Assembly (NCBI RefSeq): GCF_029869545.1
Contig: NZ_JARWQD010000287.1
Location: forward strand, 1 to 41,965
Direction of reading: 5' to 3'
Source of the DNA: Nocardia wallacei
GTDB taxonomy: Bacteria > Actinomycetota > Actinomycetes > Mycobacteriales > Mycobacteriaceae
DNA length: 41,965 nt
Both the position numbers and the translations under genes were made by a program. The notes under the pieces were generated by a model. The model searched no databases and was not told the origin of the DNA. It worked only from the letters and a program-made list of their open reading frames with translations. This document shows, piece after piece, positions 15,926 through 24,693 of this stretch (positions are counted from its first letter, which is position 1; every line of letters begins with the position of its first letter).

Positions 15926-17023
15926 GTGAGATCGGACGAACCCGTAGCGGCCGGGGATCGGCAGGGGCGCAACGAATCCGGGCCGCTGGCCGGGATTCGG
16001 GTGCTGGAGGTCGGGACCATGCTGGCCGGGCCGTACGCCACCATGATGCTGGCCGATCTCGGGGCCGAGGTCACCAAGCTGGAACCGGCGGGAGGCGATA
16101 TCTCGCGGCAGGTGAGCGACAGCTACTTCGCCAGCCTCAATCGCGGAAAGCGCAGTGTCCGTATCGATCTGGGTAGTGAGCCCGGGCGCGCCCGGCTCGG
16201 CGAGCTGGTCGCGGAGTCGCATGCGCTGCTGGTGAATCTGAAGCCCTCGGCGATCCGGCGGCTCGGACTCACCTACGACGCGCTGCGGCGATACAACGAG
16301 CGGATCGTCTGCGTGGCGATCACCGGCTACGGCCTGCACGGCGGCGACGACCCGGCCTTCGATTACGTGATCCAGGCCGCCGCCGGAATCGCCGCTCTCA
16401 CCGGGGATCCCGAGGGACCGCCGACCCTGCCGGGCTACTCGTCGGCGGACAATTCGACCGGGCTGACCGCGGCGCTGGGCCTGCTGGCCCAGATCGTCTC
16501 CGGCCGCGGCGGGCAGCTCGACGTCTCGCTCTACGAGGTCATGCTCTCCCAGCTCAACTACCACGCCGCCGCCTACCTCAACGACGGTAAGCGGCCGCAG
16601 CGCCGCCCGTTCGGCGCGCATTCGTATTACGTCCCCGCACAGCTGTTTCCGACCGCCGAAGGCTACCTGGCGCTGTTCATCACCCACGACGGCTTCTGGA
16701 AGAGTTTCGCCGCCGAGGCCGGTATCGCGGGATTCGAGCTGATGGCCGACCGGGTCGCGCACCGCGCGGAGGTGCTGTCGGCGGTCACCGCCGCCCTGGC
16801 CGCCGATACCGCGCCCGGCTGGGAAGCCCGGCTGCGCCCCCTCGGAATCCCGGCGGCGGCGGTCCGCGAACTCCCGGAGGCATTGGAATCCAGTCCGGAC
16901 ACCGTGGTGGGCGCGGGGGAGTATCGCTTGGTAGGCAACCCGATCCGGATCGCCGGATACCGTCCCCGGTACGGACCACCGCCCCGGCTGGGTGAGCACA
17001 ACGGCCGAGACATGCTCGGCTGA
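15926..17023 (+). CDS. Family III (CaiB/formyl-CoA transferase type) CoA-transferase, 365 aa
   Basis: It moves CoA between acyl-CoA and a free acid through an enzyme aspartyl-CoA anhydride. The N-terminal GPLAGIRVLEVGTMLAGPYATMMLADLGAEVTKLE is a clear family mark, and the likely catalytic Asp is in SSADNSTGL near residue 176. Other conserved stretches are the YGLHGGDDPAFDYVIQAAAG loop and GRGGQLDVSLYE. GTG 15926 is chosen because GAGGAG lies 5-6 bases upstream. The frame is open back through the 24-bp repeats to 15716, but there it has no plausible start and reads a repeat peptide. It is last in the mutase operon and may exchange CoA onto a pathway acid. Confidence 0.9.
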   Translation: MRSDEPVAAGDRQGRNESGPLAGIRVLEVGTMLAGPYATMMLADLGAEVTKLEPAGGDISRQVSDSYFASLNRGKRSVRIDLGSEPGRARLGELVAESHALLVNLKPSAIRRLGLTYDALRRYNERIVCVAITGYGLHGGDDPAFDYVIQAAAGIAALTGDPEGPPTLPGYSSADNSTGLTAALGLLAQIVSGRGGQLDVSLYEVMLSQLNYHAAAYLNDGKRPQRRPFGAHSYYVPAQLFPTAEGYLALFITHDGFWKSFAAEAGIAGFELMADRVAHRAEVLSAVTAALAADTAPGWEARLRPLGIPAAAVRELPEALESSPDTVVGAGEYRLVGNPIRIAGYRPRYGPPPRLGEHNGRDMLG

Positions 17024-17038
17024 GCCCGGCCCGGCAGC

Positions 17039-18082
17039 TCAGTCGTAGTCGACGCTGATGGTCTCCGTGTCCGGGACCGCCTGGCAGGTGAGGACGTAGC
17101 CGTCGGCCAGTTCGTCGTCGGTCAGGGCGTCGTTGTGCCGCAGGGACGCACTGCCTTTGGTCACCCGGGCGATGCAGGTGGCGCAGTTGCCCTGCTCGCA
17201 GGAGAACGGTGGTGACAGCCCCGCCCGGCGGGCGCTTTCCAGCAGGGTCTCGCCCTGCTTACGCGGCACCGTCTTCTTCTTGCGGTTCAGCGTGATCGTG
17301 ACGGTGCCCGCCCCGGCTGGGTCGGACGTCGTTGCCGCAGAGTCGGATACGGTGGTGGTTCCGGATGGTTGCGTGGTGCTCACCGCCGGTGCGGGTGCGC
17401 CGAAGCGTTCGCTGAACACCAGGCCGGGACCGGGGAGTGCCAGCTCCACCATTTCCATGAAAGGCTCGGGGCCGCAGATGTAGTGGTCGGCGTGGCCGTC
17501 GTCGCCGACGAAGGCGCGGATGGCGGCGGCGTCGAGGAAGCCCCGGTCCGCGTCGAGATGCCGGACCACCTCCAGCCGGTCCGGATAGGTCCGCGCCAGC
17601 TCGGCCAGCACCGTACCGAAGATCACCGCATCGGCGTCCCGGTCGGCGCAGAGCAGCCGGATCCGCCGCTGGGTGGAGGCGAGCGCGCACTTGGTGAGCG
17701 ACAGGATGGGCGTGATGCCGCTGCCGCCGCTGAAGCCGAGCAGCGGGACGTCGGTCTCGCGCAGGCAGAATCGACCGGCCGCCGCGCGGGACATCTGCAG
17801 CTCGTCGCCCTCGGCCAGATTGTCCAGCATCCAGTTCGACACCTTGCCGCCCGGAACGCGCTTCACCGTCGTCATCAGCTCGTCGTCGGTCTCCGGCGCG
17901 CTGGACATCGAGTAGGAGCGGAACAGCGCGGTACCGTCCACCGGCACCCGGAACGTGCAGAACTGCCCCGCCCGGTAGGCGATCGGCCCGTCGTGCGGTG
18001 CGAGCACGAACGTGCGGGCATCGACGCTCTCCTTCACGATCCGGGTCACCGTCGCCCGCTGGAAAAACGAGGATCTCGCCAT
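17039..18082 (-). CDS. Oxygenase reductase, FAD/NAD plus C-terminal [2Fe-2S] (KshB/PaaE type), 347 aa
   Basis: This electron-transfer partner for Rieske or similar oxygenases is built as FAD domain, NAD domain and ferredoxin domain. The FAD motif RSYS is at residues 55-58, the NAD site GGSGITP at 119-125 and CGPEPFM at 203-209. After an unusually long Ser/Thr/Pro/Ala-rich linker (about 228-258) comes the plant-type ferredoxin with Cys295, Cys300, Cys303 and Cys333 (SCEQGNCATC...LTCQ). The architecture equals 3-ketosteroid 9-alpha-hydroxylase reductase (KshB). The most likely client in this window is the Rieske oxygenase at 30933-32201. AGGAGG lies nine bases before ATG. An exact operator lies about 38 bases upstream of the start. 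Confidence 0.93.
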   Translation of the reverse strand: MARSSFFQRATVTRIVKESVDARTFVLAPHDGPIAYRAGQFCTFRVPVDGTALFRSYSMSSAPETDDELMTTVKRVPGGKVSNWMLDNLAEGDELQMSRAAAGRFCLRETDVPLLGFSGGSGITPILSLTKCALASTQRRIRLLCADRDADAVIFGTVLAELARTYPDRLEVVRHLDADRGFLDAAAIRAFVGDDGHADHYICGPEPFMEMVELALPGPGLVFSERFGAPAPAVSTTQPSGTTTVSDSAATTSDPAGAGTVTITLNRKKKTVPRKQGETLLESARRAGLSPPFSCEQGNCATCIARVTKGSASLRHNDALTDDELADGYVLTCQAVPDTETISVDYD

Positions 18083-18119
18083 GAACCGCGGCCTCCTGGT
18101 AGGTAGATTCTATTATGAT

Positions 18120-18134
18120 GAGAATTATATTCTC
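18120..18134. promoter_or_regulatory. Operator copy 3 (exact, longest dyad) in the reductase / ACAD divergent promoter
   Basis: GAGAATTATATTCTC is exact, and symmetry continues to ATGAGAAT-TAT-ATTCTCAT (18118-18136, perfect 19-base dyad). The centre can be read as TATAAT on the minus strand and TATATT on the plus strand. A bound protein would therefore cover likely -10 boxes for both the reductase (-) and the ACAD/ECH operon (+). Confidence 0.88.
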
Positions 18135-18197
18135 ATCCACGAGAGGATCTCTCAACATGTTCTCCACCACCGGATCGCCGAGCCCCCGAGGAGTGCC

Positions 18198-19100
18198 ATG
18201 GATGTGCGCCTGAGCAGCGAACAGCGGCAGCTGCGCGATGCCGCGGCCAAACTGGCCGATGATCTGGGCCCCGGATCGGTCGCGGACCTGGACGACGAGG
18301 TGCGCCGGACCCGGCTCGAGCGCGCGGTGCACACCGCGGGCTGGCGCACGCTGCGCACCGACGGCGCGTCCGGTGTCGAGGTCGCGATCGTGGCCGAGGA
18401 ATTCGGCCGCGGGCTGGTCGATGTCGCGTTCCTCGGCCCGGTGCTGGCCGACGGCCTGCGCACCCGCCCCGCCGACGAGCGCGGTTGGACGATCGGGGTC
18501 GGCGACCGCGCCGTCGACGCCCGGGGCAGCAGCCGGGCACTGCTCGTCGACGGTGCGCGAATTCTGACCGCCGCCCTCGGATGGGTGGTGCCCGGCGTCG
18601 ACCTGACCCGGCAGACCGCCGCGCTGACGGGCGAGTTCGAGCAGGCCGGGGAGCTGTCCGCGGACGAGTCGGGGCGCTGGCACGCGCTGGCCCTCACCGC
18701 GACGACCGCCGACCTGCTCGGCACCGCCCGCGGCGCCCAGGATCTGGCCGTCGACTACGCCAAAGTCCGTGCGCAGTACGGCAAGACGATCGGCTCCTAC
18801 CAGGCGGTCGCGCATCTGCTGGCCGAGAACCAGGCACTGATCGAGGGCGCGATCAGCGTCCTGCGCCACGCGGCGTGGGCGGTCGACGAACTCGCCCCCG
18901 AGGCGGCGCTGCGGGCCGCGCGCATCGCCAAGGTCTACACCGCGCGGATGGCCCGCACCGTCTGCGAGGGGTCGATTCAGGTGCACGGCGGTATCGGCAA
19001 CACCTGGGACTGTCTCGCCCATGTGTATCTGCGCCGGGCGCTGGCCTCGACCGAACTGTTCCCCGTCGCACTGAAGGAGATCGATCGTGGACTTTCGTGA
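18198..19100 (+). CDS. Short acyl-CoA dehydrogenase subunit (beta-type), 300 aa
   Basis: The protein is about 80 residues shorter than a normal ACAD. The C-terminal half is well conserved (DLLGTARGAQDLAVDYAKVRAQYGKTIGSYQAVAHLLAEN, then GSIQVHGGIGNTWDCLAHVYLRRA). The middle strand domain is reduced and the usual SEPxxGSD motif is missing. This is the pattern of the partner subunit in mycobacterial heteromeric ACADs such as FadE29 of ChsE1-ChsE2. ATG 18198 follows GAGGAG; it overlaps the next ACAD by 14 bases, which supports a complex. The operon starts downstream of operator copy 3. The substrate is not deducible. Confidence 0.88.
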   Translation: MDVRLSSEQRQLRDAAAKLADDLGPGSVADLDDEVRRTRLERAVHTAGWRTLRTDGASGVEVAIVAEEFGRGLVDVAFLGPVLADGLRTRPADERGWTIGVGDRAVDARGSSRALLVDGARILTAALGWVVPGVDLTRQTAALTGEFEQAGELSADESGRWHALALTATTADLLGTARGAQDLAVDYAKVRAQYGKTIGSYQAVAHLLAENQALIEGAISVLRHAAWAVDELAPEAALRAARIAKVYTARMARTVCEGSIQVHGGIGNTWDCLAHVYLRRALASTELFPVALKEIDRGLS

Positions 19101-20175
19101 TTCCCCGCAGGAGGCCGAATTCCGTGCCCGCCTGCGTGATTGGCTGACCGAGACGGCGGATGGGTTCCCGACCTCCGGTGACGAGTACTGGGCGCGCCAG
19201 GGCGAGTGGCATCGGGCGCTCTACGCGGCGGGGTTCTTCGGTTCGTCCTGGCCCAGGGAATTCGGCGGCCACGAACTGCCGCCGGTCTACGACGTGATCG
19301 TGGACGAGGAACTCGCTCTCGCCGGTGCACCGCCCCGGCCCAGCCTGGGCTATCTCGTGCAGGGCCTGGGGCGGCACGGCAGCAAGGAACTGCAGCGGCG
19401 TTTCCTGCCGGGCATGATCAACGGCACCGAACGCTGGTGCCAGGGGTTCAGCGAACCGGGCGCCGGATCCGATCTGGCGTCGCTGACGACCACGGCGACC
19501 CGCGACGGCGATCACTACGTCGTGCACGGCCACAAGATCTGGACCAGCTACTCCGACGTCGCGGACTGGTGCCTGCTGCTGGCCCGCACCGATCCGGAAG
19601 TGCCTCGGCACAAGGGCATTTCGGCGTTCATCATCGCGATGAAACAGCCGGGTGTCGAGCAGCGGCCACTGAAAATGATCAGCGGCGTCACGCGCGAGTT
19701 CGGCCAGGTGCACTTCGACGGGGCGACGGTGCCCGCCGATCAGATGGTCGGCGCGCCCGGCGACGGCTGGAAACTGGCCATGACCGTGGTCGGGCACGAG
19801 CGCGAGCCCTCGACGCTCGGTTACGCCGCGCGCTACGGAAAATTGGTGCGGCAGTTGGCTTCCCGGCTCGACGGCGACCCGCCGGACGAGCTGGCCTGGG
19901 CGGCCGTGCAGACGGAGATGCTGCGGTTGCATGTGCGGCGCCGCCTGTCCGAACAGCTGGACGGCGTCGTGCACGGCCCGGACGGCTCGCTGGACAAACT
20001 GCTCATGACCTGGGTGGACCAGTCGGTCGGGCATGCGGCGCTGGCCGTCGCCGGTACCGGCGACCATGAACTGCTCGGCAGCTATTTCTACAGCCGCGCC
20101 CAGAGCGTGATGGGCGGGACCTCGCAGATCCAGAAGAACATCATCGCCGCACGCATTCTCGGACTAGGAGTGTGA
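19087..20175 (+). CDS. Acyl-CoA dehydrogenase, alpha-type subunit, 362 aa
   Basis: A full ACAD fold: QGFSEPGAGSDLASL near residues 118-132, GHKIWTSY near 151-158, and the C-terminal signature MGGTSQIQKNIIAARILGLG. It is the catalytic partner of the short subunit before it (14-base overlap, AAGGAG seven bases before GTG 19087). In the FadE28-FadE29 type of enzyme one FAD is bound per alpha-beta pair. Its stop overlaps the region of the next ECH start. Probably it dehydrogenates a branched or ring-bearing acyl-CoA side chain (inference from family). Confidence 0.92.
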   Translation: MDFRDSPQEAEFRARLRDWLTETADGFPTSGDEYWARQGEWHRALYAAGFFGSSWPREFGGHELPPVYDVIVDEELALAGAPPRPSLGYLVQGLGRHGSKELQRRFLPGMINGTERWCQGFSEPGAGSDLASLTTTATRDGDHYVVHGHKIWTSYSDVADWCLLLARTDPEVPRHKGISAFIIAMKQPGVEQRPLKMISGVTREFGQVHFDGATVPADQMVGAPGDGWKLAMTVVGHEREPSTLGYAARYGKLVRQLASRLDGDPPDELAWAAVQTEMLRLHVRRRLSEQLDGVVHGPDGSLDKLLMTWVDQSVGHAALAVAGTGDHELLGSYFYSRAQSVMGGTSQIQKNIIAARILGLGV

Positions 20176-20177
20176 CC

Positions 20178-20942
20178 ATGTACGACCTGCCCCAGGAAAT
20201 TCTCGTCGAGGCCGACGGCCCGCTCCGGATCATCACGTTGAACCGGCCCGACGCCCTCAATGCCGTCAACGACGACCTGCACACCGGCCTGGCTCGGCTG
20301 TGGCCGCGCCTGAGCGACGACCGGGACGCCCGCGTCGCGGTGCTCACCGGTGCGGGGACGGCGTTCTCGGCGGGCGGCGATTTCGCCTATCTCGCCGAGC
20401 TGGGACGCGATGCGGCGTTGCGGGCCAAGACGATCGCGCACGGCCGGGACATCGTGCTCGGCATGGCGCGGTGCCGGGTGCCGGTGGTGGCGGCGGTCAA
20501 CGGTCCGGCGGTCGGCCTGGGCTGCAGCCTGGTCGCGCTCAGCGATATCGCCTATCTCGCCGAGACCGCCTACCTCAAGGACCCGCACGTTCAGGTGGGT
20601 CTGGTGGCGGCCGACGGCGGGCCGCTGACCTGGCCGCTGCACACCAGCCTGCTGCTGGCCAAGGAGTACGCGCTCACCGGCGCGAAGATCAGCGCGCAAC
20701 GGGCGCGGGAGATGGGGCTGGCCAACCATGTGGTCGCCGATCCGGTGAGCGAGGCGCTGGCGTGCGCCAAGCGCATGCTCGAACTGCCCCGCCAGGCGGT
20801 GGAGAGCACCAAGCGCCTGCTGAACCTGCATCTCGAGCGCGCGGTGCTGGCGACCCTGGACTACGCGACGACCGCCGAGGACCTGTCGTTCCAGACCGAG
20901 GATTTCCGCGCCGTGATCACCAGGCTCACCGCGGGCCGGTGA
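20178..20942 (+). CDS. Enoyl-CoA hydratase/isomerase family protein, 254 aa
   Basis: A crotonase fold: IITLNRPDALNAVND at the N-terminus, the oxyanion-hole segment AFSAGGDFAYL and AVNGPAVGLGCSLVALSDIAYLAE. The usual catalytic Glu positions (FxxPEVxxGLxPxxG) read LKDPHVQVGLVAADGG, with Asp/His in place of the first Glu region and Asp in the second, so the exact reaction (hydratase, isomerase or thioester hydrolase) is open. I prefer ATG 20178, since AGGAG lies seven bases upstream; GTG 20172 overlaps the ACAD stop. It is third gene of the operator-3 operon and logically acts on the enoyl-CoA made by the ACAD pair. Confidence 0.85.
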   Translation: MYDLPQEILVEADGPLRIITLNRPDALNAVNDDLHTGLARLWPRLSDDRDARVAVLTGAGTAFSAGGDFAYLAELGRDAALRAKTIAHGRDIVLGMARCRVPVVAAVNGPAVGLGCSLVALSDIAYLAETAYLKDPHVQVGLVAADGGPLTWPLHTSLLLAKEYALTGAKISAQRAREMGLANHVVADPVSEALACAKRMLELPRQAVESTKRLLNLHLERAVLATLDYATTAEDLSFQTEDFRAVITRLTAGR

Positions 20943-20957
20943 CGCGCGGCCGGTGTC

Positions 20958-20981
20958 GCGGGGCGCCCCGCCGTGCCCCGC
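20958..20981. terminator. GC-rich hairpin between convergent genes, possible terminator
   Basis: GCGGGGC (20958-20964) can pair with GCCCCGC at either 20965-20971 or 20975-20981, in the 48-base gap between the ECH (+) and SDR (-) ends. There is no U tract, so function is uncertain. Confidence 0.35.
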
Positions 20982-20990
20982 GTTCACCTC

Positions 20991-21755
20991 TCACCTGGGC
21001 GGAAAGCGCAGAGCGCCGTCGAGGCGGATGACTTCCCCGTTGAGGTAATCGTTTTCGATGATGGCGGTGGCCAGCTGGGCGTACTCCGCGGAGCGGCCCA
21101 TGCGCTTGGGGAAGGGCACCTGCGGGGCCCAGTACTGTTCCAGCTTGTCGGCGGCCTGGCCGTAGGCGGGGGTGTTGACGGTGCCGGGTGCGATCGTCAC
21201 CACGCGGATGCCCAGCGGCGACAGGTCGCGGGCGGCCACCAGGGTCATGCCGACCACGCCGCCCTTGGCCGCGGCGTAGGGGAGCTGACCGACCTGGCCC
21301 TCGAACGCCGCGATCGAGGCGGTGTTGACGATGACGCCGCGAGCGCCCTCGTCCTGCGGTTCGGTCTTGGCGATCGCGGCCGCCGACAGGCGCAGGACGT
21401 TGAACACGGCGGTCAGATAGAACTCGATCGTGGTGCGGAAGCCGTCGAGGGGCAGCGGGGCGCCGTCCTTGCCGACCAGCCGCCCGCCGGTCGCGGGTCC
21501 GCCGTGCGTGTCGACCGAAATCCGCAGCGGGCCCAGCGATTCCGCCACCGCGATCGCCTCCCGCACCGAGTCCTCGTCGGTGGCGTCGGTGTGCTGGTAG
21601 CGGATGCCGAGCTCGGCCTCGAGCTGTTTGCCCTTGTCGTCGGCGACGTCGGCGACCACCACCCGGGCCCCGGCGGCGTGCAGGCGGCGCACGGTGGCCT
21701 CGCCGAGCCCGCCGGTCCCGCCGACGACGAGTGCTGAGGTTCCACTGATCTGCAT
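20991..21755 (-). CDS. Short-chain dehydrogenase, 3-hydroxyacyl-CoA dehydrogenase type 2-like, 254 aa
   Basis: An NAD-dependent SDR with MQISGTSALVVGGTGGLGEATVRRL (cofactor motif GGTGGLG), DVAD after the second strand, VNTASIAAFEGQVGQLPYAAAKGG with the catalytic Ser and Tyr-x3-Lys, and APGTVNTPAYG. The pattern resembles HSD17B10/type-2 3-hydroxyacyl-CoA dehydrogenases, which oxidise branched or steroid-like hydroxyacyl-CoAs. A long loop (THGGPATGGRLVGKDGAPLPLDGF) replaces the usual NNAG segment region, as in that subgroup. It is divergent from the thiolase and shares the 76-base promoter with operator copy 4. Dehydrogenase plus thiolase would complete one beta-oxidation round. Confidence 0.9.
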   Translation of the reverse strand: MQISGTSALVVGGTGGLGEATVRRLHAAGARVVVADVADDKGKQLEAELGIRYQHTDATDEDSVREAIAVAESLGPLRISVDTHGGPATGGRLVGKDGAPLPLDGFRTTIEFYLTAVFNVLRLSAAAIAKTEPQDEGARGVIVNTASIAAFEGQVGQLPYAAAKGGVVGMTLVAARDLSPLGIRVVTIAPGTVNTPAYGQAADKLEQYWAPQVPFPKRMGRSAEYAQLATAIIENDYLNGEVIRLDGALRFPPR

Positions 21756-21792
21756 GTGATATCCAATCTTGCAACTATGACTCTCCTATTGA

Positions 21793-21807
21793 GAAAATAA
21801 CATTCTC
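21793..21807. promoter_or_regulatory. Operator copy 4 (one mismatch) in the SDR / thiolase divergent promoter
   Basis: GAAAATAACATTCTC matches 11 of 12 arm bases. It lies 37 bases upstream of the SDR start (-) and 24 bases upstream of the thiolase start (+). Confidence 0.72.
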
Positions 21808-21831
21808 ACCGTTCGAATTGGAGGCCATCGA

Positions 21832-22977
21832 ATGCCCGAAGCCGTGATCGTGTCCGCGGTGCGGACCCCCATCGGTACCGCCCGGAAGGGAACGCTGCGC
21901 GACACCAATGCCTTCGACCTGGCCGACCATGTCGTGGGTGCGGCCGCCGAGGGCCTGGACGCCACGCACATCGACGATGTGGTGCTGGGGGAGGGCCGCT
22001 ACGGCGGCGGGGTGGTGGCGCGGCACGCGGCCGTCACCGCGGGCCTGACCGGCGTCGCGGGCGCGGCGCTGAACCGGCACTGCGCGGCGGGAATGTCCGC
22101 GGTGCAGACGGCCGCCGCCGGAATCCGTGCCGGTATGGACGAACTCGTCATCGCGGGCGGGGTGAATTCCGATTCCACCGCGCCCAGGGCGCGGTTCAAG
22201 GTGGGTGAGGACGAATGGATCGACCCCTGGGTCTCGCCGAGCCACCCGGATCGCCCCGACGCTCCCGCCATGGACATGTCCATCACCGTCGGCTGGAATG
22301 CCGCTGTGCGCGCGGGCCTTTCGCGCGCGGAGCTGGACGCGTGGGCGCTGCGTTCGCACCGCAACGCGATCGCGGCCATCGATGAGGGCCGGTTCAAGGA
22401 GGAGATCGTGCCGATCGAGACCCCGCACGGGTTGTTCGATACCGACGAGCATCCCCGCCGCGACACCAACCTGGAGAAGCTGGCCCGGCTGAAGGTGCTG
22501 CACCCGGAGATCGAGGGGTTCTCCATCACCGCGGGGAACGCGTGCGGCGCCAACGACGGCGCCGCCGCGCTCGCGGTCGCGAGCGAACGGCTGGGTCTGC
22601 CCGCGCTCGCCCACATCCGGTCCTGGGCCTCGGTGGGGGTGGATCCGGCGGAGACCGGGATGGCGCCCATCGAGGCGATCACGAAGGCGGTTGCGCGCGC
22701 GGGCATCTCGCTGTCGGCCGTCCGGCTGATCGAGATCAACGAGGCGTTCGCCTCGGTGCCCATCGCCGCCATCCGAGCCCTCGACCTCGATCCGGACATC
22801 GTCAACGTGAACGGCAGCGGCTGCTCCCTCGGCCACCCGGTGGCCGCGACCGGCGCACGCATGATCGTCACCCTCGTGCACGAATTGCGCCGCCGCGGAG
22901 GAGGTTTCGGCATCGCGGCGATGTGCGCGGGCGGAGGCATGGGCTCGGCGACCGTCATCGAGGTCCCGGCTGCGTGA
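21832..22977 (+). CDS. Thiolase (acetyl-CoA acyltransferase), 381 aa
   Basis: It cleaves a 3-ketoacyl-CoA with CoA. The nucleophile Cys84 is in NRHCAAGMSAVQ, the active-site Asn/His segments are INEAFAS and GCSLGHPVAATGARM, and the second catalytic Cys is in MCAGGGMGSA near the end. The enzyme is of normal length and complete. GGAGG lies seven bases before ATG. The stop overlaps the GTG of meaB (GTGA), linking thiolysis and mutase maintenance in one operon under operator copy 4. Chain-length or branching preference cannot be told from sequence. Confidence 0.94.
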   Translation: MPEAVIVSAVRTPIGTARKGTLRDTNAFDLADHVVGAAAEGLDATHIDDVVLGEGRYGGGVVARHAAVTAGLTGVAGAALNRHCAAGMSAVQTAAAGIRAGMDELVIAGGVNSDSTAPRARFKVGEDEWIDPWVSPSHPDRPDAPAMDMSITVGWNAAVRAGLSRAELDAWALRSHRNAIAAIDEGRFKEEIVPIETPHGLFDTDEHPRRDTNLEKLARLKVLHPEIEGFSITAGNACGANDGAAALAVASERLGLPALAHIRSWASVGVDPAETGMAPIEAITKAVARAGISLSAVRLIEINEAFASVPIAAIRALDLDPDIVNVNGSGCSLGHPVAATGARMIVTLVHELRRRGGGFGIAAMCAGGGMGSATVIEVPAA

Positions 22978-23852
22978 GCGCCGCGGCGAGTGTCGACGAA
23001 CTCCTCGACCTGGCGCGGGCGGGGTCGGTTCGGGCGGTGGGGCGGTTGCTGAGCCTGGTCGAGGGGGAGCGGCGGGGGGAGGTGCTGGCTGCCGTCGATC
23101 CGGCGCCCGTCCGGGTGATCGGGGTGACCGGCCCGCCGGGGGCGGGGAAGTCGACCACCATCACGGCGCTGGTCCGGGTGTATCGGGAGCGGGGGCTGCG
23201 GGTGGCCGTGCTGGCGGTCGATCCGTCGTCGCCGTACAGCGGGGGTGCGCTACTGGGCGATCGAATCCGGATGGCCCAGCACATCGATGACCCCGGCGTA
23301 CTGATCCGCTCGCTGGCGACCCGGGGGCACCTGGGCGGGCTGTCGGCCGCGGTGCCCGCCGCGATCGGCCTGCTCGCGGCGCTCGGATTCGGCGTGGTGC
23401 TGCTGGAGACCGTGGGCGTCGGGCAGTCCGAGATCGAGATCGCCGCCGTCGCCGATCCCACCCTGGTGATCCTCAATCCCGGTGCGGGAGACGCGGTTCA
23501 GGCCGCGAAGGCCGGGCTGCTCGAGGTGGCCGACCTGCTGGTGGTGAACAAGGCCGATCGGGAGGGCGCGGAGCAGACCGTGCGTGACCTGCGCGCCGAA
23601 TCCGGCGTGCCGATTCTCACGCTGATCGCCTCCCGCGGCGAGGGGATCACCGAACTGATCGACGCGATCGAGGCCCATCACCGTGCCGACACCCCGGCCC
23701 GGCGGACGGCCCGGGCCCGGGCGCAGATTCTCTCGCTGGCTCAGACCCGGTTACGCACGCACGCCGAGTTGGACCGGCTGGCAACCGCCGTCGCCGAGGG
23801 CGAGTGCGACGCCTACCGCGCCGCCGCGGCGCTGGTGCCCCCGGAACGCTGA
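22974..23852 (+). CDS. meaB: MeaB/ArgK-type GTPase, mutase chaperone, 292 aa
   Basis: A G3E-class P-loop GTPase that guards and reloads cobalamin in acyl-CoA mutases. The P-loop GPPGAGKS is at residues 53-60, AVDPSSPYSGGALLGDRIRM (switch I region) at about 82-101, RSLATRGHLGGLS next, LLETVGVGQSE around 143-153 and NKAD for guanine. It is slightly shorter than typical MeaB at the C-terminus, which normally forms the dimer arm. The start GTG 22974 overlaps the thiolase stop. Its partner is presumably the mutase at 12708-14710, which is the only B12 mutase in the window. The 3' end overlaps the convergent tesB gene by 40 bases. Confidence 0.93.
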   Translation: MSAAASVDELLDLARAGSVRAVGRLLSLVEGERRGEVLAAVDPAPVRVIGVTGPPGAGKSTTITALVRVYRERGLRVAVLAVDPSSPYSGGALLGDRIRMAQHIDDPGVLIRSLATRGHLGGLSAAVPAAIGLLAALGFGVVLLETVGVGQSEIEIAAVADPTLVILNPGAGDAVQAAKAGLLEVADLLVVNKADREGAEQTVRDLRAESGVPILTLIASRGEGITELIDAIEAHHRADTPARRTARARAQILSLAQTRLRTHAELDRLATAVAEGECDAYRAAAALVPPER

Positions 23853-24664
23853 GCGCGACTCCCCTGCTCGGGGATGCGGACCATGGCCTCCTGGGCGTAC
23901 GAGGCCACCAGGGTGCCGTCTTCGGTGAGGACGTCGCCGCGGCCGAAGGCGCGGGCGTGCGCCAGCAGGGGGCTGTGCTGGCGCAGGAGCAGCCAGTCGT
24001 CGGTGCGGAAGGGGCGGTGGAACCAGAGGGTGTGGGAGGTGACCGCCGAGACGAACGCGGTGCCGTTGCCGGTCTGCGCATAGCCCTCGAGCGGCAGCAG
24101 CGCCGTGCCGATCAGCGTGAGATCGGTGGCATAGGCGAGCAGGGCGGGCGCCAGGTCCGGTGCGACGTCCGGTGTGCGCATCCAGAACTCGAATTCCGGT
24201 GGTGCGGAACCGAGGTCGTCCAGGTCCACGGTGGCGCGGGTCTCCCACGGCAGCAGGTTCCACTGCACCTTGTGCTCGGCGGACAACAGGGCGGGCACGG
24301 GGTCGACGGTCTGCCGGTGCGGCCCGTGCTCCTCGGCGTGCAGCGACACCGACGCGGTCGCCACCACACCGCCGGACTGTTCGGCCACCACCGACACGGT
24401 GGCGAACGAGCGCCCGGCGTGGTGGCGGTGCACCCGGTACCGGATCGGTTCGTCCGTGCGTCCCTCGCGCACGAAGACCACGTGCACGGACTTGATCGCC
24501 TTGTCGGACACCGCCGTACCCGCCGCGCGCACGACCTGGCCCAGCACCTGGCCGCCGAAGACCCGGTGATAGGGCAGCGACAGGTTCCGGCCCTCGACCG
24601 CGGTGTCGGAGCCGCCGGGGGACAGGGTCAGGCAGGTGACAAGGTCATTCCAGAGTTCGGACAT
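23813..24664 (-). CDS. tesB: Acyl-CoA thioesterase II (TesB family), 283 aa
   Basis: A double-hotdog thioesterase that releases CoA from acyl-CoAs. The first hotdog shows NLSLPYHRVFGGQVLGQVVRAAG and KSVHVVFVREGRTDEPIRYRVHRHHAGRSFATVSV; the second shows ATDLTLIGTALLP (the conserved active-site Asp), SHTLWFHRPFRTDDWLLLRQHSPLLAHARAFGRGDV and a Ser/Ala-rich tail. Length is normal. The gene lies just downstream of tetR on the same strand with operator copy 5 in between, so it can be expressed separately. It may recycle CoA from dead-end intermediates, or adjust the level of an acyl-CoA inducer of TetR (inference). Confidence 0.92.
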   Translation of the reverse strand: MSELWNDLVTCLTLSPGGSDTAVEGRNLSLPYHRVFGGQVLGQVVRAAGTAVSDKAIKSVHVVFVREGRTDEPIRYRVHRHHAGRSFATVSVVAEQSGGVVATASVSLHAEEHGPHRQTVDPVPALLSAEHKVQWNLLPWETRATVDLDDLGSAPPEFEFWMRTPDVAPDLAPALLAYATDLTLIGTALLPLEGYAQTGNGTAFVSAVTSHTLWFHRPFRTDDWLLLRQHSPLLAHARAFGRGDVLTEDGTLVASYAQEAMVRIPEQGSRAQRSGGTSAAAAR

Positions 24665-24693
24665 GCCTCGAGTGTAACTATGTTCTCGGTTTA

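Noticed and set aside
14233..16077. 614-residue minus-strand frame with an APGNKERS repeat
   Set aside because: It is a shadow of the mutase small subunit, LLM and CoA-transferase genes; the repeat peptide comes from the 24-bp DNA unit.
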